A stretch of 64,000 nucleotides of DNA, taken from assembly GCA_050331095.1 (NCBI GenBank), contig JBHJHE010000014.1, forward strand, positions 1-64,000, in the 5' to 3' direction. Both the position numbers and the translations under genes were made by a program. Source of the DNA: MED-G105 sp050331095 (GTDB taxonomy: Bacteria; Pseudomonadota; Alphaproteobacteria; Caulobacterales; Parvularculaceae). This document shows, in pieces, positions 1-7,375 of the stretch (within the stretch, counting starts at the first letter, position 1; each line of letters starts with the position of its first letter). The notes under the pieces were generated by a model. It worked only from the letters and a program-made list of their open reading frames with translations, searched no databases and had not been told where the DNA came from.

Positions 1-1
1 C

Positions 2-562
2 ACCCACACCGATGATCCCGACGGAGGAATTCTCACGGTTGGCGATACCGGCCATGTCGCCTACGTCGAACAAAACCGGGACACGCTCGTTGCCGAGCGG
101 TTGGTTTGGGATGAGATCTCGGACGGCCAAGACACCATCCAGCTCGGAAAGCGGGACATGAACGCCCGCACGTACGCGGCATCGTTCAACTTCACCGGCG
201 CCGACCAACAGAAGCTCGTCGGCGCGCTCTCGGGCGGAGAACGAAACCGCGTCCAGCTCGCTAAGCTCCTCAAGAGCGGCGGCAATGTCCTTCTCCTCGA
301 CGAGCCGACGAACGACCTCGACGTCGACACCCTTCGCGCCCTCGAGGACGCCCTCCTCGCCTTCGCTGGCTGCGCGGTCGTCATCAGCCACGATCGGTGG
401 TTCCTCGACCGCATCGCGACGCACATCCTCGCCTTCGAGGGAGACAGCCACGTTGTGTGGTTCGAGGGAAATTTCGAGGACTACATGTAGGACAATAAGC
501 GCCGGCTCGGGGCCGACGCCGACGTTCCGAAGCGGATCAAATACAAGCCGCTGACGCGGTGA
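2..562 (+). pseudogene. ettA: Energy-dependent translational throttle protein EttA (ABC-F), C-terminal part, interrupted by an amber codon
   Basis: This is the second ABC cassette of EttA, an ABC-F ATPase that binds the ribosomal E site and gates early elongation according to ATP/ADP. The gene enters from the left edge. Visible are the signature LSGGERNRV (around 229-255), the Walker B region LLLDEPTNDLD and the switch region VISHDRWFLDRIATH. A TAG at 488-490 stops the reading frame after FEDYM. The same frame continues with the typical EttA tail (DNKRRLGAD, then RIKYKPLTR) to a TGA at 560-562. The stop therefore removes about 24 conserved residues. Family identity is secure. Whether the stop is real cannot be told from the sequence. 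Confidence 0.9.
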
Positions 563-686
563 GCCGCGGGGGGTGGGGGGCGCGCGAACGTGAGCGCGCG
601 ACCAGCCACGCGGCTGACTTTGATTAATCGGATGTCAATCGCGCCGGCTTAGGGCCCTAGCCTCGGGTATCGGAGGCTTCGGCGAC

Positions 687-2972
687 ATGAGCATTGAGGC
701 AGGCGCGACGGCGGGCGCGCGCACGGCGTTTCGGGCGTCCGACCGGGCGCTGATGACGATCTACACCGGTTCGATCGCGCTTAGCGCGCTTTTGCTCTTC
801 GCCATTCAGCCCATGTTCACGAAGCTGGCGCTGCCGCTTCTCGGCGGCGCCGCGAACGTCTGGAACACCGCGATGGTGTTCTTCCAGGCGACGCTTCTCG
901 GCGGTTATCTTTATGCGCACGTTTTGACGACGCGCGCGCCGCTGCGCCTCCAGGTGCTGATCCACCTCCTCGTCATGTCCGTCGGCTTTCTCTTCCTGCC
1001 GATCGGCCTCGCCTGGGCCGACGCGCCGACCGACGGGGCCCCGGCCGCGTGGCTGATGGCGCTCTTCGCCGCGTCCCTCGGCGCGCCGTTCTTCGCTCTT
1101 TCCGCCAACGCGCCCCTGTTCCAGCGCTGGTTCGCGAACACCGACCATCGCGACGCCAAGGATCCCTATTTCCTCTACGCCGCGAGCAATGTGGGCAGCC
1201 TCGTCGCGCTCGGCGCCTATCCCGTGCTCGTCGAACCGTCGCTTGGGCTCGCGGACCAAAGCGTTCTATGGACGGTCGGTTATCTTGCGCTCTTCGCGTG
1301 CATCGCCGTCGCCGGGCTCGCCGTCGTCTCCCGGGCGGGCGCCGTCGCCGACGCCGCGCGCGACGCCGTCGCAAGCGTCGTGCGGACCGGCTGGTCGACG
1401 CGGGCGCGCTGGACGCTCCTCGCCGCGGCGCCGGCGAGCCTGATGCTCGGCGTCACGTCTCACCTGTCCGTGAACGTTTCCTCCGCGCCGTTCCTCTGGG
1501 TCGGGCCTTTGAGCCTCTATCTCCTGACCTTCATCATCTCATTCGCGAACGGCGGCGCGCGGCTGAAACGCGCGCTCAACGCAGCGACGCCCGCGGCGAT
1601 CCCCGCCGGCCTCGCGCTCATCGTCTTCAGCCCGCCGACGTTCCTGCTGATGGCGGCGACGCACTTCGCGGTCTTCTTCCTCGTCGCCCAGGGATGCCAC
1701 GCCCGTCTCGCCGAAAGCCGTCCGGAGGCGGCGCGGTTGACGGAGTTCTACCTCTTCGTCTCGCTCGGCGGGGTTCTCGGCGGCGCGTTCACCGCGCTCG
1801 TCGCGCCGCTGGCCTTCAACGACGTACACGAATATCCGCTGGTTCTGGCCGCGAGCGCCTTCGCGCTCGTCGTCGCCCGGCCGACGCGCCGCGACGTCGT
1901 CGGGTTCGCCGGGCTCTTCGCCGCGATTTGCGTCGGCATGCTGGCGGCGCCCTACGTCGTGTCGCTCGTCTACAAGAACGGCGAGGTGCTCGCGGTGATC
2001 TTCGCCATGTGCTTTGCCGGCGTCGCCGCCTTCGCCCAACGCGACCACGGCTACCGGTTCGCCGGCGCCTGCGCCGGCTTCGCCGCGGCCCTGGCGCTGA
2101 TGGGCGTCGTTCTCGGCGGCGGGGCGTCCCAGGTCGTCTTCAAAGAGCGCAACTTCTTTGGCGTCTCCACCGTCGTCGAGCATGACAGCGAGCACGGCCG
2201 CAAGCGCCTCTTCCTCCACGGCGACACCGTGCACAACGCCCAGTTCGTCGAGCCGGAACTGCGTCGTCAGCCGCTCGTCTACTTCGCCGCCGAGGGCCCG
2301 TACGGCCAGGTCGTGCGGGGCGTGCGCGCGCGCCGCGGCGGCCCGATCGACGTCGGCGTCGTCGGCCTTGGCGCGGGCGCGCTCGCCTGCTTCGCGGAGG
2401 GCGGCGAGACGTGGACGTATTACGAGATCGACCCGGCGGTCGTGCGCATGGCGCTTGACCCCGAGATCTTCACTTTCATGTCCGACTGCCAGCCGGGCGC
2501 GCCGGTGAAGGTGGGCGACGCGCGACTGACCCTCGCGGCGGAGACGGACAAGCGCTACGACCTTCTCATTCTCGACGCGTTCTCCTCGGATTCGATCCCC
2601 GCGCACCTCATCACGCGAGAGGCGATCCAGCTCTATCTGCAGCGCATCAAGCCCGACGGCGTCATTTATTTCCATACGTCGAACCGCTTCGCCGACGTGA
2701 CGTCGGTCGCCCTGGCGACCGCCCGCGACGTCGGCCTCGACGCCCGGGCGAACTACTTCCGCCCAAGCGAGGACGGTCCGTTCGCTGATCACAAGGCGGC
2801 CGTCAGCGCCGTCGTCGCCGGCGACGCCGCGGTGCTCGATGAAGCGCTCGTCGCCGACGCCGACCAGTGGCGCCGGCTCGAGCCGCACCCGGCCGTCGAT
2901 GTGTGGACGGATGATTACTCGCACATCGTCAGCGCCTTGATCGCGCACAAGCCGTCAAGCGAGATCGAATAG
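687..2972 (+). CDS. Fused membrane protein / spermidine synthase-like protein
   Basis: A 761-residue protein with two parts. Roughly residues 20-480 are hydrophobic, with many membrane helices (for example LSALLLFAIQPMFTKLALP near the start). The last ~280 residues form a cytosolic Rossmann-type domain like spermidine synthase: a glycine-rich VGVVGLGAGALACF segment, YYEIDPAVVRMA, and LLILDAFSSDSIPAHL. This matches the family annotated as fused MFS/spermidine synthase, whose substrate is unknown. The ATG at 687 gives the full family length. Its 3' end converges on an acetylpolyamine amidohydrolase-like gene, which makes a polyamine-related role plausible but unproven. Confidence 0.85.
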   Translation: MSIEAGATAGARTAFRASDRALMTIYTGSIALSALLLFAIQPMFTKLALPLLGGAANVWNTAMVFFQATLLGGYLYAHVLTTRAPLRLQVLIHLLVMSVGFLFLPIGLAWADAPTDGAPAAWLMALFAASLGAPFFALSANAPLFQRWFANTDHRDAKDPYFLYAASNVGSLVALGAYPVLVEPSLGLADQSVLWTVGYLALFACIAVAGLAVVSRAGAVADAARDAVASVVRTGWSTRARWTLLAAAPASLMLGVTSHLSVNVSSAPFLWVGPLSLYLLTFIISFANGGARLKRALNAATPAAIPAGLALIVFSPPTFLLMAATHFAVFFLVAQGCHARLAESRPEAARLTEFYLFVSLGGVLGGAFTALVAPLAFNDVHEYPLVLAASAFALVVARPTRRDVVGFAGLFAAICVGMLAAPYVVSLVYKNGEVLAVIFAMCFAGVAAFAQRDHGYRFAGACAGFAAALALMGVVLGGGASQVVFKERNFFGVSTVVEHDSEHGRKRLFLHGDTVHNAQFVEPELRRQPLVYFAAEGPYGQVVRGVRARRGGPIDVGVVGLGAGALACFAEGGETWTYYEIDPAVVRMALDPEIFTFMSDCQPGAPVKVGDARLTLAAETDKRYDLLILDAFSSDSIPAHLITREAIQLYLQRIKPDGVIYFHTSNRFADVTSVALATARDVGLDARANYFRPSEDGPFADHKAAVSAVVAGDAAVLDEALVADADQWRRLEPHPAVDVWTDDYSHIVSALIAHKPSSEIE

Positions 2973-3022
2973 GCGACGACCGGGCCGCCGGACGACTTGA
3001 GGTCCGGCGCCCCAAGGGTTCC

Positions 3023-4057
3023 TCAGACCCGCCGGTCAAGCCCGCGCAGGAACGCCGCGACGTTCGCGCCCAGAACGTCGACGGCGTAGCCGCCCTCCAT
3101 GCAGACGAGCGTCGGCGCGTCGATCCGGGCGATGGCCGCGCCCATCGCGTCGTAGTCTGACGTCGCGAGGGAAAAGAAACTGATCGGATCGTCCGTATGC
3201 GTATCGGCTCCGAACGGGACGATGAGGACGTCGGGCGCGAACGCGCCGACGGCGTCGAGGGCGCGCCCCAGTCGTTCCTTGTAGGCGGGCCAGTCGGTCC
3301 CGCGCGGCGCCGGCAGGTTGAGGTTCGCGCCAAGGCCGTCGCCGGCGCCCGTCTCGTCGGCACGGCCCCAGTAGAAGGGATAATCGGTCGCCGGATCGGC
3401 GTGCAGCGATACGGTCAGAACCTCGCCGCGCTCGTAGAACAGGTCCTGCGAGCCGTTGCCGTGGTGATAGTCGACGTCGAGGACGGCGACGCGGCCCGCG
3501 CCGCGGGCGAGGGCGCGCTCCGCGGCGATCGCGGCGTTGTTGAGATAGCAGTAGCCCCCGAGATAATCCTTGCCCGCATGGTGTCCGGGCGGCCGGCACA
3601 TGGCGAAGGCGCGCCCGCCGTCGGCCATCGCCGCGTCGACGCCGGCGACGGCCGTCTGCGCGCTCCAATAGGCCGCGCGCCACGTGTGGACGGCGATCGG
3701 CGTGCCGCAGTCAAAGGCGTATTGCCCGAGCGCCCCGTCGACGCGGCCATGGGCGAGGGGGCGGCGTCCGCGGACGGGAAAGACGTAAGGCAGCGCGTCG
3801 CCCTCGCGGCCCGCGTCCCGCCAGGCGCCGTGCGCGGTCTCGAGGAACCGCACATAGTCCGCATCGTGAACGGCGAGAACGGGATCGCGGCCGTGATCCG
3901 CGGGGGCCTCGATCGTCGCGTCGTCCGTCGTTGCGTTAAGGGCGTCGTCGATGGCGGCCAGGCGCGCGGGCGTTTCGACGTAAGGAACCCAGGCGCCGTT
4001 CCGCATCTCGAGCGCGGGCGCGTGGACCGACTGGTCCGGATGGCGGAAGATCCGCAT
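3023..4057 (-). CDS. Histone deacetylase superfamily / acetylpolyamine amidohydrolase-like enzyme
   Basis: A 344-residue zinc hydrolase of the arginase/deacetylase fold. Diagnostic segments are RPPGHHAGKDYLGGYCYLNN (tandem active-site histidines), VAVLDVDYHHGNGSQDLFY (Asp and His zinc ligands), SLHADP, FGADTHTDDP and the C-terminal MEGGYAVD loop. The GADTHTDDP and GGYCYLNN wording resembles bacterial acetylpolyamine amidohydrolases more than AcuC. Those enzymes release acetate from acetylated polyamines. The gene faces the spermidine synthase-like gene with a 50 bp gap and lies just downstream of the DUF4174 gene. All key residues are present, so it should be active. Confidence 0.87.
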   Translation of the reverse strand: MRIFRHPDQSVHAPALEMRNGAWVPYVETPARLAAIDDALNATTDDATIEAPADHGRDPVLAVHDADYVRFLETAHGAWRDAGREGDALPYVFPVRGRRPLAHGRVDGALGQYAFDCGTPIAVHTWRAAYWSAQTAVAGVDAAMADGGRAFAMCRPPGHHAGKDYLGGYCYLNNAAIAAERALARGAGRVAVLDVDYHHGNGSQDLFYERGEVLTVSLHADPATDYPFYWGRADETGAGDGLGANLNLPAPRGTDWPAYKERLGRALDAVGAFAPDVLIVPFGADTHTDDPISFFSLATSDYDAMGAAIARIDAPTLVCMEGGYAVDVLGANVAAFLRGLDRRV

Positions 4058-4062
4058 GCGCG

Positions 4063-4506
4063 TCAGCGGCGCTCTTCGGCGATCTCGCGTTGGCGCATGG
4101 GCATCGCGTCGATCGCCGCGAACACGGCCGCTGCGGGAACGGGCGCGTCCCAGCGGCGTTTCACGCCGCCGTCCTTGCCGACGAGAACGACCTCGAAGCC
4201 CCGCGCCCGGGCGCGCGCGACGCGCCGAACGCCGGCGGGCGCGAACCCGCTCGGCGACCGATCGGGCATCGAGCGCACGACGCCGTCCGACAGTTCGAAG
4301 CCGACGGCGTCGCGCTCCTCAAAGCCGGCGAGGGCGTTGCGGAAGATCGCCCGCTGATCGATCAATCGCGTGTCCTCTGGCGTCGGCGCGAATACGAGGA
4401 CGATACGCCGACGCCACTGGAGTTCGATAAGATCGTCCGCGCGCGCCGGAGACGCGGCGAGGCCGGCGACGGCGTACGTCGCGAGGGCGCGGCGCGTCAG
4501 CAGCAA
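4063..4506 (-). CDS. DUF4174 domain protein with signal peptide
   Basis: About 147 residues. The N terminus LLTRRALATYAVAGLAA, ending in ARADD, looks like a cleavable signal peptide. The mature part has the DUF4174 pattern: IVLVFAPTPEDTRLIDQR near the start, and later VVLVGKDGGVKRRW followed by IDAMPMRQREI. The fold resembles thioredoxin-like proteins, but no CxxC is present and the function is unknown. No ATG fits. The best start is a TTG at 4506, overlapping the end of arsM by 10 bases, with CTG codons at 4503 and 4500 as alternatives. The overlap implies co-transcription and translational coupling with arsM. Confidence 0.72.
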   Translation of the reverse strand: MLLTRRALATYAVAGLAASPARADDLIELQWRRRIVLVFAPTPEDTRLIDQRAIFRNALAGFEERDAVGFELSDGVVRSMPDRSPSGFAPAGVRRVARARARGFEVVLVGKDGGVKRRWDAPVPAAAVFAAIDAMPMRQREIAEERR

Positions 4507-5549
4507 CCGCTGAGCGCCGATTCCGGCGAATCGTCGCCGAAGGGGGAGGACGTCCCGCAGCCGGGGAAGATGCCGTAATGCGTCTCGCCGTCGCCGATGA
4601 AGTCGAAATGCGGCGCGAACCGGCTCTCGCTCAGCATGCGGTAGGTGTTGCCGCACACCGGGAAGATGCGCCCTTTTTCGAGGAAGTGGTGGTTGTCGAG
4701 GCGGAACGCGCCCTCGCTCTGCGGCACGCCGCCGCGATAGACCGCCGCTTGGCCGTAGTCCTCGCAGGCCGGTTCGAGCCCGTCGATCTTGAACAGGCGA
4801 TAGGTCGCCGAATGGAACGTCGCCGGCGCGAGCTTCGCGGCGAGGGTGGCGTCGCCGATGGCGAGCTGGCGGTCTTCGACGAGGCGCGGGTCGGCGAAGC
4901 CCGCCGCCTTCGAGAGGTTGAGGAAGTCGTTCCAGTAAAGCGCGCCGGCGAGGCACTCGCCATGGGCCCGCGGGTCTTCGCGCAACGCCGCCGGAATGCG
5001 CCGGTCGGCGTAGACGTCGGAGAAATAGAACTCGCCGCCGGGCTTCAGAAGATCGTAGGCCGCGCGGAAGACGGCCGGCTTGTCCTCGCACAGATTGATC
5101 ACGCAGTTGGAGACGATGACGTCGAAGCCGCCGGGCTCAAGGCCAAGCTCGCCGAGCTTTTCGATGTCGCCCTCGATGAAGCGCACGTTCGTCGCGCGAT
5201 AGCCGTACTTCTCTGCGTGCCATTCCTGGTGCGCGCGGGCGACGTCGAGCTGCGCCTCGGTCATGTCGACGCCGACGACGAACCCGTCCTCGCCCACGAG
5301 CCGCGACAGGGCGTAGACGTCGCGGCCCGCGCCGCAGCCGAGGTCCAGGACCCGCGCGCCCTTCAGGGCGAGGGGCGCGATCAGGCCGCAGCCATAGTAC
5401 CGGGCGAGGACGTCCTCATGGATGTCGGCGAGAACCTGGCGCAGGAAGGCGGGAACGTCGTCGGGCGTGCAGCACGCGTCGGTCTTCAGGTCGGCGGACG
5501 ACTGAAGCGTCTCGCCATAGTATTTTTTTACGTTTTCTTGGATCGTCAT
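4497..5549 (-). CDS. arsM: Arsenite methyltransferase
   Basis: A 350-residue SAM-dependent methyltransferase. Motif I is VLDLGCGAGRDVYALS, followed by GVDMTEAQLDVAR and IVSNCVINLCEDK, which carries conserved ArsM cysteines. Further cysteines lie in the N-terminal DACC, in HGECLAGALYW and in VCGNTYRM, the pattern of As(III) S-adenosylmethionine methyltransferases that turn arsenite into methylated, partly volatile arsenicals. The C terminus has a cysteine pair (SGCC). The start ATG at 5549 gives MTIQENVKKYYG, the usual N terminus. No arsR or arsenic transporter lies next to it. A DUF4174 gene overlaps its 3' end. Confidence 0.9.
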   Translation of the reverse strand: MTIQENVKKYYGETLQSSADLKTDACCTPDDVPAFLRQVLADIHEDVLARYYGCGLIAPLALKGARVLDLGCGAGRDVYALSRLVGEDGFVVGVDMTEAQLDVARAHQEWHAEKYGYRATNVRFIEGDIEKLGELGLEPGGFDVIVSNCVINLCEDKPAVFRAAYDLLKPGGEFYFSDVYADRRIPAALREDPRAHGECLAGALYWNDFLNLSKAAGFADPRLVEDRQLAIGDATLAAKLAPATFHSATYRLFKIDGLEPACEDYGQAAVYRGGVPQSEGAFRLDNHHFLEKGRIFPVCGNTYRMLSESRFAPHFDFIGDGETHYGIFPGCGTSSPFGDDSPESALSGCC

Positions 5550-5845
5550 GCGCGTGCAATTCCCTCTTTCAAGCAGTCTTAATTTCAAGCAGCCGACAAA
5601 CTCGCACGCGTCGTGACGCGGCGCAAAAAACTACGCTGGCCGGAAACGCGCTTGCGCGGCAAGTGGTTACGGCCCGTTCGAGCGCTGAGGACGCGCGATT
5701 GTGAAGCGCGCGCGTCGCCCGGCGGGCTGGCGCCCGAACTTTCACCAACGCGGCTCGGTTGGCGGCGGATGCGAACGATCGTATTTTTGCGGCGCAAAAA
5801 ACGGCCGGCCTCGACCGGGTTCGTTCGCGCGAGGAGGCGCCCTTG

Positions 5846-6757
5846 TTGAGCCAACGCCTGAAGTCCGTCGTCAAACGGCCGATCGAGGCGCGCCTCGACG
5901 CCGAGGCGGACCGGTTCATGGGCGCGCGGCCGGACTTCTCCCACCCGCCGGGCGAGCCGGCTCTGTCCGGGCCGGACTCGGTGTCGTGGCGGATCTTCAA
6001 GAACCCGGTGACGCTCTTCGTCGGCGGCGTGACCGCGGTGCTTCTCGAGTTCGCCGATCCGCGCGTGCGCGCCGGGGTCTGGGACCATTCGACGTTCCGT
6101 ACCGACCCGGTCGCGCGGATGCGGCGCACCGGCATGGCGGCGATGGTGACGGTTTATGGCGCGCGCAGCGTCGCCGAGCGCATGATCGCCGGCGTGCGCC
6201 GGATGCACGACCGCGTCGTCGGCGAAACGCCGGACGGCCGCGCCTACCGCGCCAACGACCCGGACCTGCTGACCTGGGTGCATGCGACGGCGAGCTACGG
6301 CTTTCTGGCCGCCTATGACGCCTACGCCTATCCGCTCTCGCGCGCCGACCGCGACCGCTACTACGCCGAGGGCGGCCGCGCGGCGGCGCTTTACGGCGCG
6401 CAGGCGCCGGCGGACGTCGCCGAGCAGGAGGCGCTTTTCGCCGACTGGGCGCCGCGGTTCGAAGCCTCGCCCATCGTTTTCGAGTTCATTGACATCATGC
6501 GCCGGGCCCCGGCGCTGCCCGGCGGCATGCGGCTCTCGCAGCGGGTGTTCGTGCGCGCCGCGGTCGATCTCCTGCCGATGAGCGCGCGTGCGGCCCTCGG
6601 GCTCGACGCGCGCTACGGACTGCGCCCCTTCGAGGAGACGGTCGTGCGCCGCATGGCCCGGCGCGCCGATCGCCTCGCGCTGCGGTCGAGCCCGCCGGCG
6701 CTCGCCTGCGTCCGGATGGGCCTTCCCGCCGACTACCTCTACCGCACGCGCCGTTAG
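5846..6757 (+). CDS. Oxygenase MpaB family protein (DUF2236)
   Basis: About 303 residues of the DUF2236 / MpaB-type oxygenase family. Family landmarks are FKNPVTLFVGGVTAVLLEFA, the DPRVRAGVWDHSTFRTDP stretch and LLTWVHATASYGFLAAYDAY, which includes the histidine expected to bind haem or metal. Members include fungal MpaB and latex-clearing-like proteins, but the substrate cannot be predicted here. The start is inferred from an AGGAGG at 5832-5837. It sits 8 bases before a TTG at 5846 (or 5 before a TTG at 5843), and no ATG fits. The gene ends 138 bases before the GtrA gene. Confidence 0.8.
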   Translation: MSQRLKSVVKRPIEARLDAEADRFMGARPDFSHPPGEPALSGPDSVSWRIFKNPVTLFVGGVTAVLLEFADPRVRAGVWDHSTFRTDPVARMRRTGMAAMVTVYGARSVAERMIAGVRRMHDRVVGETPDGRAYRANDPDLLTWVHATASYGFLAAYDAYAYPLSRADRDRYYAEGGRAAALYGAQAPADVAEQEALFADWAPRFEASPIVFEFIDIMRRAPALPGGMRLSQRVFVRAAVDLLPMSARAALGLDARYGLRPFEETVVRRMARRADRLALRSSPPALACVRMGLPADYLYRTRR

Positions 6758-6895
6758 GCCCTGCGCCGAAAGGTTGCGCGACGACGCGATTTCGTGGGAG
6801 TCGGGAGTTTTGAGGGGGCGCGCGTAGCGGGGGCTCGTCGTTCGCCTGGTCGCTCGCGTTGGCGCGTCGTCGCCCGCAGCGCGCAGAGGTTGGGC

Positions 6896-7318
6896 GTGAC
6901 GAACGAATTCTTCCGCTTGGTGCGGTATTTCATCGTCGGCTCGTTGGCGACGGCGACGCATTTCTGCATCGCCTACGCTCTGGCGCGGGTCGTCCCGGTC
7001 GGCGCGGCGGCGGCGGCGGGCGCGGCCGTCGGTTTTTTCGTTTCTCTTACAGGCCATCACTTCTTCACGTTTAGGAGTCGCGCGCCGTTGTTCCGGTCGG
7101 CCTGGCGGTTTTTGCTGGCGTTCGGGATCACCGCCGGCGCGACCGCGCTCGTCGCCGAAACGACGGAGCATTTCGTCGGCGGCTCGCTGATCCCGGTTCT
7201 GGCGTCGATCGCGGCGGGCCCTTTCATTTCGTTTCCGCTCGCGCGGTTCTGGGTCTTCAGGTCGGCGGACGGGCCCGACGAACCGCCGGAAATTGCGACG
7301 CGACGCGGCTCGGCGTAG
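6896..7318 (+). CDS. GtrA family membrane protein
   Basis: A small polytopic membrane protein of about 140 residues with four hydrophobic segments. It begins FFRLVRYFIVGSLATATHF and has the GtrA hallmarks GHHFFTFRS and FPLARFWVFRS near its end. GtrA-like proteins are thought to help flip polyprenyl-linked sugars in glycan synthesis. No partner glycosyltransferase is adjacent. The GTG at 6896 is chosen because an AGAGG lies just upstream and the preceding in-frame residues look non-coding. The next gene, purL, starts 57 bases downstream on the same strand. Confidence 0.75.
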   Translation: MTNEFFRLVRYFIVGSLATATHFCIAYALARVVPVGAAAAAGAAVGFFVSLTGHHFFTFRSRAPLFRSAWRFLLAFGITAGATALVAETTEHFVGGSLIPVLASIAAGPFISFPLARFWVFRSADGPDEPPEIATRRGSA

Positions 7319-7375
7319 GACGTCGGGCGAACGGCCGCGCCCCTCCAGCGCCGCGCGGCGCGCCTTAGGATCCGC

